DNA of 20,293 nucleotides from Desulfosporosinus sp. UBA5188 (GTDB lineage Bacteria; Bacillota; Desulfitobacteriia; Desulfitobacteriales; Desulfitobacteriaceae), in the NCBI GenBank assembly GCA_002413075.1, contig DHWG01000129.1, positions 1 to 20,293 of the forward strand, in the 5' to 3' direction. Positions 1 to 7,091 of the stretch are shown here, one piece after another. Numbering within the stretch: position 1 is the first letter of the stretch; every line of letters starts with the position of its first letter. The notes under the pieces are model-generated. The model was not told the DNA's origin and searched no databases. It was given only the letters and a program-made list of their open reading frames with translations. The position numbers and the translations under genes were made by a program.

Positions 1-46
1 GGCGAATGCCGAGAGGCTATTAGATTGAGAAGGAGGGATGTAATTT

Positions 47-211
47 ATGTGTGACAAAAATACTAAGGAAAGTCTTAGGGATAAAACGATAGATCAACAT
101 AAAACGGCCGCATGTGCCATCAGAAATAACAGTGAACTTCCGAGCGTTGCAAGCATCAATGATATTGATGTAGAAAATGCAAAAGATTGGGTCGACTCTA
201 ATGAGAAATAG
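47..211 (+). CDS. DUF3787-like small protein, probable spore surface protein
   Basis: This 54-residue ORF starts at ATG 47, nine bases after a perfect AGGAGGG at 31-37. The protein is polar and has no membrane segment. Its layout matches the short DUF3787 family of Clostridia as I remember it: a basic N-terminal third, then KTAACAI at residues 19-25, then a C-terminal ENAKDWVDSNEK block at 43-54. That last block is the part I recognise best. Some family members are annotated as spore surface proteins, which would fit a spore former. Two cysteines (C2, C23) are present. It is followed by its own hairpin, so it may be monocistronic or end an upstream operon. The antisense reading frame over the same bases is a shadow. 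Family assignment is from memory; the role is inferred. Confidence 0.75.
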   Translation: MCDKNTKESLRDKTIDQHKTAACAIRNNSELPSVASINDIDVENAKDWVDSNEK

Positions 212-241
212 GCATAATAAAACTCACATGATATAAAATAT

Positions 242-275
242 AACGAGCGGATCGCCCTGTGCGTCCGCTCGTTTA
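242..275 (+). terminator. Hairpin terminator after the DUF3787-like gene
   Basis: A perfect 10-bp inverted repeat, AACGAGCGGA at 242-251 and TCCGCTCGTT at 264-273, encloses a 12-base loop. It lies 30 bases after the stop codon. The T-tract is short (the arm itself ends in GTTT, then AAATT), so termination may be partial. Confidence 0.7.
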
Positions 276-362
276 AATTATGATACACTAAGTAGGTAAA
301 TTTTATCAAAGAATATTAATTGGCTAATTAATAAGTGCATTAAATAGTGGGAGGGTCAAGCT

Positions 363-998
363 TTGGGTAAGAAAAATTACTACGTCGTCAAAGAAGGGTC
401 AAAGGTAGGGCTTTTTAACAACTGGCAAGAATGCCTTTTATCTGTGAAGGGGTATAAAGGGGCCGTGTATAAAGGCTTTGAAACAAAAGCGGAAGCAACT
501 GAGTGGTTTAAGGGTAACACTAGGGCTTCTATCGATCTAAGCGAAAGGACTAGGCTAATGGCCCCCTTCGATTCTATAGGTCTTATTGATTATGAAGTGT
601 ATACGGATGGAAGCTTTTACAAGGGGCGGTATTCTTATGGTTACGCCTTTATCAAAGATGGTGAGGTTGTGTTTGAAAGCAATGGAGTCGGTGAAGACCT
701 TGAGGCTGCATGTATGAGAAATGTGGCTGGAGAACTTGCGGCGGTACAACATGCCGTGGAAAAAGCAAAAACGCTTAATGCCCGTATCTTGATCTATCAC
801 GACTATTCCGGAATTTCTCATTGGGTTACAGGAGATTGGCAAGCGAAAAATAAGTTTACACAAGCCTACGTCGCATTTATGAAAGCGCATCATGGGCTTT
901 ACGAATTTAGGAAAGTTGCGGGCCACTCAGGAGATCGATTTAATGATTACGTCGACCGGCTTGCTAAAGAAGCTCTAGGAATAATCCCTAAAGGATAG
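363..998 (+). CDS. rnhA: Ribonuclease H (type I) with N-terminal viroplasmin-like domain
   Basis: It degrades the RNA strand of RNA-DNA hybrids in the cytoplasm (R-loops, primers). Residues 1-50 form the small hybrid-binding domain seen in eukaryotic RNase H1 and caulimovirus viroplasmin (YYVVKEGSKVGLFNNW at 6-21, then the YKGFETKAEA segment). Residues 75-207 are the catalytic domain. The acidic residues are in place: D82 in YTDGS, E124 in GELAA, D147 in IYHDYSG and D198 in VDRLA, with H188 in the GHSG loop. The length, 211 residues, suits this two-domain form. The start is TTG 363, seven bases after GGGAGGG at 349-355; no better in-frame start is visible. It runs convergently to the aminotransferase gene. 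Catalytic residues are seen; the function is firm from the family. Confidence 0.92.
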   Translation: MGKKNYYVVKEGSKVGLFNNWQECLLSVKGYKGAVYKGFETKAEATEWFKGNTRASIDLSERTRLMAPFDSIGLIDYEVYTDGSFYKGRYSYGYAFIKDGEVVFESNGVGEDLEAACMRNVAGELAAVQHAVEKAKTLNARILIYHDYSGISHWVTGDWQAKNKFTQAYVAFMKAHHGLYEFRKVAGHSGDRFNDYVDRLAKEALGIIPKG

Positions 999-1012
999 CG
1001 CACTCTTTTTCC

Positions 1013-1045
1013 GCAATGATTGCAGAAATAGAAGTTACGTAACTT
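1013..1045. other. Small dyads between convergent genes
   Basis: The 45 bases between the RNase H stop and the aminotransferase stop hold two dyads. One is GCAAT-G-ATTGC at 1013-1023. The other is a perfect 14-bp palindrome, AAGTTACGTAACTT at 1032-1045, whose edge covers part of the aminotransferase stop codon. Neither has a proper T-tract on either strand, so calling this a bidirectional terminator would be a guess. Confidence 0.3.
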
Positions 1046-2360
1046 AATGAATGTAATTATTTGGATGTTTAATGATTCTTTCAAGCAATTGGGTTAAGAC
1101 ATCAATTTCAGCAAAATCGTTATATAATCCGAAGCTTATTCGAACCACACCTGGGCGGGCAGCATCCACACTTCGGCTTAAGTTCTCCATTTGTTTTGGA
1201 GAAATAGATAAAAGCTGTTGGATATAAGGCTGAGTACAGAAACAACCGGTACGAACTGCAATGCCCGCCTGATCGGATAAGATCGTTGCAACTTGTTCAT
1301 GGGCAATCCCTCTAATATTAAAGGGGATAACCCCAATTCTCGGTTCACCTAAGGACGTGTGAGAGTAAAGCGTTATGCCAGGGATTGATTTAAGCTTAGA
1401 ATTGGCATACTCTGTAAGCTGACTTTCATAGTGATCAATATTCCTCATGCCCAGGGCTGTTAAGGTTCTAATCGCAGCGACGAGAGCAACAACGCCCATG
1501 ACATTGGGGGAGCCCGCTTCCTCCTTTTGTGGAGCGCTCTCCCACACGACCCAATCATGAGTGACAATTTCTGCGGTACCTCCGCCTACGATTTCAGAGA
1601 TACCCTGCTGAAACGTTTCTTTTGGGCCAATCAGTACCCCAATGCCAAAAGGCGCATACATTTTATGGGCTGAAAAAGCAAGATAATCGATATGGTGAAG
1701 CGGATTCGAGGGTTTCATATTGATAACATTATGAGGAACGAGCTGAGCGCCATCAACAAGTATCTTCGCCCGATAGCGGTGGGCCAGTTCGGCTATTTTA
1801 TGTATTGGGTTTACATAGCCTGTAACATTGGAGGCTCCGGTAACGGTTACGAGTTTTACATTGCCTTTATGTTTGATTAATTTACTCTCTAGGTCTTCAA
1901 GGCTTAATTTTCCGTAGGAGTCTGTTTGAACATAATCTACCTGAAACTTGTTTCTCCACGGGAGATCATTAGAATGGTGCTCCATACAAGTTGATAAAAT
2001 AACGCTCTTCTTCTTTCCTTCCCAAAGACGATAGGATAATTTATTAATCGCTTCCGTCGTGTTTTTAACAAAGATGACCGTATTTTGGAGAGGATCAGCG
2101 TTGACAAATTTCAGGACGATTGACCTTGCTTCTTCAAAGAGATGGGAAGAAAATTGTGATTTATAACCTGTGCCACGATGGATGGAAGAATACATAGAAG
2201 AAAATTTTACAATTTCCTCTATAACTGAAACGAAGGGAGGGGTCGAAGCCGCGTTATCGAAGTTGATGGCTGTTGTAAGTTGACCGTTGTAAAGTGGGAT
2301 TTGTGTGTCAGCCCCTACAATTAGATGTCTGTAATTGGACTGCGGCATCTTATAATTCAT
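1044..2360 (-). CDS. Class V aminotransferase, cysteine desulfurase-like (PLP)
   Basis: This is a 438-residue fold-type I PLP enzyme of the NifS/SufS superfamily. Visible features in order: FDNAASTPP (34-42) at the substrate site, a glycine/threonine phosphate-binding KNTTEA (99-104), MEHHSN (126-131) with the PLP-stacking histidine, LVDGAQ (201-206) with D203, AFSAHKMYAPFG (228-239) with Schiff-base lysine K233, and RTGCFC (370-375). C375 aligns with the SufS persulfide cysteine; C373 is an additional cysteine two residues before it. The RTGCFC signature also occurs in the NifS-like domain of Moco sulfurases. No suf, isc or Moco gene is adjacent, so the sulfur acceptor is unknown. The start is ATG 2358-2360 (minus strand) behind an AGGGTGA site; an in-frame ATG four codons later is less well placed. 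Confidence 0.85.
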   Translation of the reverse strand: MNYKMPQSNYRHLIVGADTQIPLYNGQLTTAINFDNAASTPPFVSVIEEIVKFSSMYSSIHRGTGYKSQFSSHLFEEARSIVLKFVNADPLQNTVIFVKNTTEAINKLSYRLWEGKKKSVILSTCMEHHSNDLPWRNKFQVDYVQTDSYGKLSLEDLESKLIKHKGNVKLVTVTGASNVTGYVNPIHKIAELAHRYRAKILVDGAQLVPHNVINMKPSNPLHHIDYLAFSAHKMYAPFGIGVLIGPKETFQQGISEIVGGGTAEIVTHDWVVWESAPQKEEAGSPNVMGVVALVAAIRTLTALGMRNIDHYESQLTEYANSKLKSIPGITLYSHTSLGEPRIGVIPFNIRGIAHEQVATILSDQAGIAVRTGCFCTQPYIQQLLSISPKQMENLSRSVDAARPGVVRISFGLYNDFAEIDVLTQLLERIIKHPNNYIH

Positions 2361-2521
2361 ACAATCACCCTATCTATAAGAAAATAAAACGTTTTTTCTC
2401 TTGTTGCATTTTATTTTATTTCCAAGAAAAGGTGACAGAAGTTAGTCGTTTGTTACATGATATCTGTGTTTCTGAAACATACTAAGCCTAGGTCTATAAA
2501 GTGGAATACAGGGGGGTAGAC

Positions 2522-2647
2522 ATGAAAAAGTCAGGAGAAATCCAAAAACCAGCGAAAGGGATCACCAGTGCCAAGTACGATTCTAGAAGCGCAGAATACA
2601 AACAGGAACAGAAAAAGGCTAAAGAAAATAACCAAAGTGAGTCCTGA
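2522..2647 (+). CDS. 41-aa lysine-rich hypothetical protein
   Basis: ATG 2522 to TGA 2647 encodes 41 residues, eight bases after a GGGGGG run at 2511-2516 that could act as a ribosome site. The product is strongly hydrophilic, with many Lys, Glu and Gln (KQEQKKAKENNQSES at the C-terminus), and has no signal or membrane segment. I do not recognise a family. It stands alone between the divergent aminotransferase gene and pepT and is followed by a 13-bp inverted repeat. A small spore-associated or nucleic-acid-binding protein would fit the composition, but that is only a guess. It is too short for ordinary gene calls. Confidence 0.5.
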   Translation: MKKSGEIQKPAKGITSAKYDSRSAEYKQEQKKAKENNQSES

Positions 2648-2662
2648 AATTTAAAGACCTGA

Positions 2663-2707
2663 AGTTAAGCCTTATGCCTGGCTTGAGTAGTGGTATAAGG
2701 CTTAACT
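2663..2707 (+). terminator. 13-bp hairpin after the 41-aa ORF
   Basis: AGTTAAGCCTTAT at 2663-2675 is repeated perfectly inverted at 2695-2707, with a 19-base loop. It begins 15 bases after the TGA of the small ORF. No T-tract follows, so it may be an mRNA 3'-end stabiliser or weak terminator. Confidence 0.5.
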
Positions 2708-2716
2708 AGTCGTTCG

Positions 2717-2745
2717 TTCAGACGAAGTAATGGAACTCTTAAAAT
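2717..2745 (+). promoter_or_regulatory. Candidate promoter for pepT
   Basis: TTCAGA (2717-2722) and TAAAAT (2740-2745) are separated by 17 bases and lie about 40 bases before the pepT start. The match to sigma-A consensus is moderate. Confidence 0.4.
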
Positions 2746-2785
2746 ATATTAAATAAAATGAGATATAGGAGGATTTGATTTTGCA

Positions 2786-4024
2786 ATGACAACAGTAAGT
2801 GAAAGATTTTTAAGGTATATTAAATTTGATACTATGTCGATCGAAGAGACCACTGACCCAACGACTCTAGGGCAGTTGGAATTCGCTAAAGTTCTCGTTG
2901 AAGAATTAAGGACTATGAATATGGAGAACATTTCATTAGATGATTATGGCTATGTTGTTGCAAATTTACCGGCAAATACAAATAAGAAGATTCCAGCTTT
3001 TGGTTTTATTGCCCATATGGATACAAGCCCTGATATGAGTGGTCAGGGAGTGAATCCTCAGATTGTTAAAGATTATAATGGTCAAGACATCCAAATCAAT
3101 AAAGAGAAGAATCTCGTATTATCTCCGAAGGAGTTTCCTGAGCTACTAAACTATAAGGGTAAAACGCTAATTACAACGGATGGTACAACTTTGTTGGGGG
3201 CAGATGATAAAGCAGGAATTGCAGAAATCATGACAGCGCTGGACTATCTGAAAAACCATCCGGAACAATTGCATGGTAAACTATGCATTGCGTTTACACC
3301 AAACGAAGAAGTGGGGAGAGGGGCAGATCATTTCGATGTTAAGAAATTTGGAGCGGATTTTGCCTATACCATAGATGGCGGACCGATTGGGGAACTAGAG
3401 TATGAGAATTTTAACGCTGCTGGAGCAAAAGTGAGTATTCAAGGAAGAAATATCCATCCCGGTTCAGCAAAAGGGAAAATGGTGAACGCGCTTCTACTTG
3501 CTCAGGAATATGTCGCTGAATTACCAAAGGGCGAAACACCAGCAGAGACGGAAGGGTATGAAGGATTTTATCACCTGACCAATATTCAAGGGGAAGTTGA
3601 AAGTGCAACACTAAGTTATATCATACGAGATTTTGACTTGGCTTCCTTTAAGAAAAGGAAAAAACTGATGAACAATATTGCCGACAAACTCAATGGTAAG
3701 TATGGAAATGAACGGTTTAAAGTTGAGATTAAGGATCAATACTTCAATATGAAAGAGAAAATAGAGCCAGTTAAGCATATAGTGGATACTGCTGCAAAGG
3801 CCATGGAGGCTGTTGGAGTCGTACCAGACATTTGCCCGATCCGAGGTGGAACCGATGGGGCAAGACTATCCTTTATGGGATTACCTACCCCAAATATTTT
3901 TACAGGAGGACATAATTTCCACGGAAAATACGAGTTTATCCCAATATTCGCCATGGAAAAATCCGTAGAGGTTATTTTACAGATCATTGAGTTGTACTCA
4001 ATCGCAGAGGGGTCGACGGAATAA
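2786..4024 (+). CDS. pepT: Peptidase T (tripeptide aminopeptidase)
   Basis: A cytoplasmic dizinc M20B peptidase that removes the N-terminal residue from tripeptides. At 412 residues it has the normal length. The motifs are complete: FIAHMDTSPD (74-83) with zinc ligand H77 and D79, GADDKAG (138-144) with the bridging D140, TPNEEVG (171-177) with E174/E175, TIDGG (195-199) with D197, the dimerisation-domain segment around GRNIHPGSAKG (220-230), and GGTDGARLS plus GGHNFHGKYE (374-383), whose H376/H379 include the last metal ligand. The start is ATG 2786 with AGGAGG at 2767-2772; the 13-base spacing is a little long, but no in-frame alternative lies upstream. A single gene, probably monocistronic. 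Confidence 0.95.
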   Translation: MTTVSERFLRYIKFDTMSIEETTDPTTLGQLEFAKVLVEELRTMNMENISLDDYGYVVANLPANTNKKIPAFGFIAHMDTSPDMSGQGVNPQIVKDYNGQDIQINKEKNLVLSPKEFPELLNYKGKTLITTDGTTLLGADDKAGIAEIMTALDYLKNHPEQLHGKLCIAFTPNEEVGRGADHFDVKKFGADFAYTIDGGPIGELEYENFNAAGAKVSIQGRNIHPGSAKGKMVNALLLAQEYVAELPKGETPAETEGYEGFYHLTNIQGEVESATLSYIIRDFDLASFKKRKKLMNNIADKLNGKYGNERFKVEIKDQYFNMKEKIEPVKHIVDTAAKAMEAVGVVPDICPIRGGTDGARLSFMGLPTPNIFTGGHNFHGKYEFIPIFAMEKSVEVILQIIELYSIAEGSTE

Positions 4025-4034
4025 GCAAATAATG

Positions 4035-4063
4035 TTGAGATTATGAATAAGATATAGTATACT
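4035..4063 (+). promoter_or_regulatory. Strong candidate sigma-A promoter after pepT
   Basis: TTGAGA (4035-4040), a 17-base spacer and TATACT (4058-4063) lie just after the pepT stop. The transcript would start near 4070 and carry a leader of about 125 bases containing the hairpin at 4107-4166 before the 124-aa ORF. Confidence 0.6.
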
Positions 4064-4106
4064 AAATAAGTAGAGAAATCAAATTAAACTTGCCTTTTTA
4101 AATAAG

Positions 4107-4166
4107 AGCAATTTGACTGGCGGGATGATCATCAGAATTCATCCCGATGGTTGTTGCTTGTTTTTG
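4107..4166 (+). terminator. Hairpin with T-tract: pepT terminator or leader attenuator
   Basis: CGGGATGA (4121-4128) pairs with TCATCCCG (4139-4146). An outer AGCAA/TTGCT stem brackets it, and a TTGTTTTTG run follows at 4159-4166. It could end pepT transcripts. Because a good promoter sits between pepT and this hairpin, it could also act as an attenuator in the leader of the downstream pair of genes. The sequence cannot separate the two. Confidence 0.65.
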
Positions 4167-4195
4167 TCTGGGTAACACTTTGAAAGGGGTCAACT

Positions 4196-4570
4196 ATGAG
4201 CGACAGTATTACTTTGACGAATGAAAACGAAACCGAAACTATGGAGATCTCTAGGTTAATCATTGAGAGGTACTTAGAAAGAAAACTAAAAGATACTGAA
4301 ATTGTGCACCATCTAAACGAGGTTAATGATGACGACAGAACTGCAAATCTTGCAGTATTTGTCGATGTCGCTCATCACGCTAAATTCCACAAAGCTAAAA
4401 GAAAGTCACGGTATGTTCCTGAGGTAGGACGTACTAGAAAAGCAATCGAAGCAAAAATGTTAGAAAAGTACGGGATTGTATTTTATGGTCCGTTATGTAC
4501 TAGCGATAGAGAAAGAATGCTCAAACAAATGGCAGAACGCACAAAGAAGGAACTGGGTTTGCTCAGCTAA
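4196..4570 (+). CDS. 124-aa hypothetical protein
   Basis: An unrecognised 124-residue soluble protein. It starts at ATG 4196, a few bases after AAAGGGG at 4183-4189. The N-terminus (1-16) is acidic and Thr/Asn/Glu-rich. Residues 18-45 look helical and carry many charges (IIERYLERKLKDTEIVHHL). A histidine/lysine-rich stretch, VAHHAKFHKAKRKSRY, follows at 58-73, then a helical C-terminus. HH occurs twice (38-39 and 60-61), and one cysteine (C100) is present. No zinc-finger pattern, signal peptide or membrane segment is seen. The rRNA methyltransferase gene starts 21 bases downstream on the same strand, so the two are probably co-transcribed; a role near RNA or the ribosome would be a guess from context. 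Confidence 0.75.
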   Translation: MSDSITLTNENETETMEISRLIIERYLERKLKDTEIVHHLNEVNDDDRTANLAVFVDVAHHAKFHKAKRKSRYVPEVGRTRKAIEAKMLEKYGIVFYGPLCTSDRERMLKQMAERTKKELGLLS

Positions 4571-4591
4571 CCTAGGAGAGGTTGATTCCAA

Positions 4592-5785
4592 ATGGCGAAA
4601 ATTGAGCTGATCGCAACGGCAGCTTTTGGTTTGGAGTCCATTGTGGCTCGTGAATTAAAAAATCTTGGGTATGATAACTTAATAGTCGAAAACGGGAAAG
4701 TTACTTTCGCCACTGATGAGCTGGGTATTTGCCGTACAAACCTATGGTTACGTAGTTCTGACCGTGTCCTTCTTAAGATGGGTTCATTTAAAGCCCGTAC
4801 TTTCGAAGAGCTCTTTCAACAAACAAAAGCCTTGCCTTGGGAGGAGTGGCTTCCAGAGGATGCCAACTTCCCTGTTCAAGGTAAATCCATTAAATCCCAG
4901 CTGTTTAGCGTTTCCGACTGTCAAGCAATTGTTAAAAAGGCCATTGTAGAACGCCTCAAAGAAAGCTATAGTACGACTTGGTTTGAAGAGACAGGGCCCC
5001 GTTACCAGATCGAGGTCGCCCTGCTTAATGATATTGTTACTCTGACCATAGACACGTCTGGGCTAGGTTTGCACAAGCGCGGATACCGGCAACTTGCTGG
5101 ACAAGCTCCGTTAAAAGAAACTTTGGCAGCTGCGATGATCCAACTTAGTTACTGGAACAAAGATCGCGCGTTAATAGACCCTTTTTGCGGAACTGGAACC
5201 ATTCCTATTGAAGCGGCATTTATTGCTCAAAATCGGGCACCGGGTCTTAAACGAAATTTCGCCTCAGAGAAATGGTCGAGAATCCCTAAATCGCTCTGGC
5301 AAGAAGCTTGGCAGGAAGCGCTTGATCTATGGAAACGAAACGTACCTTTACATATCTACGGTTCGGATATTGATGCTGCGGCTTTGATCTTGGCTCGCAC
5401 TCACGCCATTGAGGCTGGGGTAGAAGATGTAATACACTTTCAGCGCCTACCGGTCGCAGAAGTGCGCTCTAGGTTTAAATACGGACATATGATTGCCAAC
5501 CCACCTTATGGTGAGCGACTTGGGGACGTGACTGAGATCGAAGTACTCTACCGTGAACTTGGGGAAACGTTTCATAGTTTAGAGAATTGGTCACTTCATA
5601 TGTTAACCACTCACCAATTCCCAGAACGATTAATTGGACGGCGTTGGGACAAAAGCCGAAAGCTTTATACTGGACGGCTGGAATGTCATTATTTCCAGTT
5701 TTTCGGAGCACGTCCCCCTAGAGAGCCCTTCCAAAACGCCGTCAAGGAAACAACTAATTCAAGTGTACCTTTAACAACGATTTAA
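4592..5785 (+). CDS. THUMP-domain 23S rRNA (guanine-N2) methyltransferase, RlmL/YpsC type
   Basis: A SAM-dependent RNA methyltransferase of the YpsC/RlmL-N family, expected to make N2-methylguanosine in 23S rRNA. Residues 1-60 are the ferredoxin-like start (IELIATAAFGLESIVARELK), about 65-155 the THUMP domain, and 165-380 the Rossmann methyltransferase. Motif I is DPFCGTGT (196-203) followed by IPIEAA, the acidic SAM-binding loop is GSDID (257-261), and the catalytic motif IV is NPPYGERLG (303-311). The C-terminus (GRLECHYFQF) is typical; a further tail of about 25 residues is unusual but short. The start is ATG 4592 behind AGGAGAGG at 4574-4581. The family is certain; the exact target guanine is by homology only. 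Confidence 0.9.
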   Translation: MAKIELIATAAFGLESIVARELKNLGYDNLIVENGKVTFATDELGICRTNLWLRSSDRVLLKMGSFKARTFEELFQQTKALPWEEWLPEDANFPVQGKSIKSQLFSVSDCQAIVKKAIVERLKESYSTTWFEETGPRYQIEVALLNDIVTLTIDTSGLGLHKRGYRQLAGQAPLKETLAAAMIQLSYWNKDRALIDPFCGTGTIPIEAAFIAQNRAPGLKRNFASEKWSRIPKSLWQEAWQEALDLWKRNVPLHIYGSDIDAAALILARTHAIEAGVEDVIHFQRLPVAEVRSRFKYGHMIANPPYGERLGDVTEIEVLYRELGETFHSLENWSLHMLTTHQFPERLIGRRWDKSRKLYTGRLECHYFQFFGARPPREPFQNAVKETTNSSVPLTTI

Positions 5786-5802
5786 ACCTGAATAGGTTAA
5801 AG

Positions 5803-5836
5803 AAAAAGTCTAATGCTAGGGCATTAGACTTTTTTA
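5803..5836 (+). terminator. Intrinsic terminator after the rRNA methyltransferase
   Basis: AAAAAGTCTAATGC (5803-5816) and its perfect complement (5821-5834) flank a TAGG loop; the 3' arm ends in a T6 run. A textbook factor-independent terminator, A-tailed and so usable from both strands. Confidence 0.9.
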
Positions 5837-5924
5837 GCATAAACATTGTTTCTATGAGTTAGACTAGTAACTGATTCATAGCTCACTCGTGCTAATGATT
5901 CCAATATGCAATCTGGTGATATAA

Positions 5925-5990
5925 ATAACATATACTGATCATTTGAGTTCACTGAATTTCATAAGCCAAACTTAGAGTATATGTTATACT
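5925..5990 (+). promoter_or_regulatory. Operator-like 12-bp inverted repeats and promoter region of dsrMK
   Basis: The 311-base gap 5836-6146 before dsrM holds no gene. ATAACATATACT (5925-5936) is repeated exactly in inverted orientation at 5976-5987, centre-to-centre distance 51 bp. The second copy extends into AGTATA-TGT-TATACT (5976-5990), a local dyad that contains a TATACT -10-like box (5985-5990). Another TATACT lies in the first copy (5931-5936). No good -35 accompanies either, as expected for an activated promoter. The promoter call is inferred. Confidence 0.45.
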
Positions 5991-5993
5991 GTA

Positions 5994-6040
5994 ATAGTAA
6001 CGAGTTAAAGGGATTCAGATATTATTATGAATGTTACTAT
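5994..6040 (+). repeat. Inverted repeats in the presumed dsrM leader
   Basis: ATAGTAAC (5994-6001) and GTTACTAT (6033-6040) form a perfect 8-bp inverted repeat with a 31-base loop. A further AT hairpin follows at 6070-6087 (AATAATT-TTAC-AATTATT). If transcription starts just after 5990, both lie in a leader of about 150 bases before dsrM. The stems are AT-rich and could be chance. Confidence 0.35.
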
Positions 6041-6146
6041 CAGGTTCTGCAATGGTGATAATTATAAATAATAATTTTACAATTATTCTATACTCCCTTA
6101 GACTTAAATAGTTACAATTATAACAAGTGTAAGGAGGTTACAGGTT

Positions 6147-7034
6147 ATGTTGCTTAGTTTTATTGCGTATTTATCCATATTCCTTTTTGTCGGTATTTCT
6201 GTGTACAAGGCTTATAAATTTGCAAAAATGCCTTTGCATGGGCGAATGGAACTTTATCCAGTGCCTAAAGAAAAAGGGTTCGAACATGGTGGTTCGTTCT
6301 ATGAGGAAGTATCGTGGTGGAGTAAACCTCACGAAGTGTCTCATTTTAGGGAAATAATGGAAATGATGAAAGAGATTCTATTTATTAAAAAGTTGTTTGA
6401 AAATCAACGACCTTTTTGGTGGATTTCTTATGCGCTACATTTAGGTATTTACCTTCTTATGGCTTGGACCATGTTATTGGTGGTCGGTGCCACCACTGAA
6501 CTTAACGGGATTTTTGTAGCAGCCAATAGTCCAAGTATCTGGGGTCTGTTGATTTACTATCTAACTTTTGTCACAGGAATTTGTGGACTAGTACTGGGTA
6601 CTTTAGGTGCTGGATTATTATTTCTTCGCAGGATGTTTGATAGTACTTTGAAGAAATATACAACGCCACAAGAGTATTTTAATCTCTTACTCCTTTTTGC
6701 TGCTTTATTTTCCGGGATCATAACCTGGGGCAGCGATCTGTCTTTTAGTACAGCAAGGGATGTCACCGCTAACCTCATAACTTTTACGAATTTTGATGCC
6801 ACTGGTTTGCAAATCATCAATATAATTCTTGTTGGAATTATGTTGACTTATATTCCTATCAGCAAGATGAGTCACTACGTCGGAAAGTATTTCACGTTTC
6901 ATACAGTTTTATGGGACAATAGTCCAAATGTTAAGGGGTCTGCGGTTGAACAAAAAGTTAAAAAAGCGACGTCTTATAAGCCAACTACCTCTTGGTCAGC
7001 TCCTCATATCAAGGGACCGAGCGCACCGAAATAA
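6147..7034 (+). CDS. dsrM: DsrM, membrane haem b subunit of the DsrMK complex
   Basis: A NarI-like membrane cytochrome b that is thought to oxidise menaquinol and hand electrons to DsrK for sulfite reduction. Five hydrophobic segments are visible: 2-24, 90-114, 131-160, 176-194 and 219-238. A soluble loop (25-88) follows the first, and the tail is polar. Candidate haem ligands are H98 in segment two (YALHLGIYLL) and H243 or H252 after segment five (KMSHYVGKYFTFH). At 295 residues it is short for the family but complete. The start is ATG 6147, nine bases after AGGAGG (6132-6137). dsrK follows after 57 bases. Identity rests on the NarI-like layout and on the dsrK-ferredoxin-dsrABD context; the quinone and haem assignments are inferred from the family. 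Confidence 0.88.
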   Translation: MLLSFIAYLSIFLFVGISVYKAYKFAKMPLHGRMELYPVPKEKGFEHGGSFYEEVSWWSKPHEVSHFREIMEMMKEILFIKKLFENQRPFWWISYALHLGIYLLMAWTMLLVVGATTELNGIFVAANSPSIWGLLIYYLTFVTGICGLVLGTLGAGLLFLRRMFDSTLKKYTTPQEYFNLLLLFAALFSGIITWGSDLSFSTARDVTANLITFTNFDATGLQIINIILVGIMLTYIPISKMSHYVGKYFTFHTVLWDNSPNVKGSAVEQKVKKATSYKPTTSWSAPHIKGPSAPK

Positions 7035-7091
7035 TCACTTCCAATCTTCCATCTCTTATGTGTCGATTCGATAGAAAAAGGAGATCTAAGT

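Noticed and set aside
1..28. Open frame ending in TGA at 26-28, possible tail of an upstream gene
   Set aside because: Only eight codons are visible (ANAERLLD); too short to support a call.
94..309. 71-aa minus-strand open frame over the DUF3787-like gene
   Set aside because: It has no ribosome site, runs through the terminator hairpin, and lies antisense to a small gene with perfect signals and a recognisable family.
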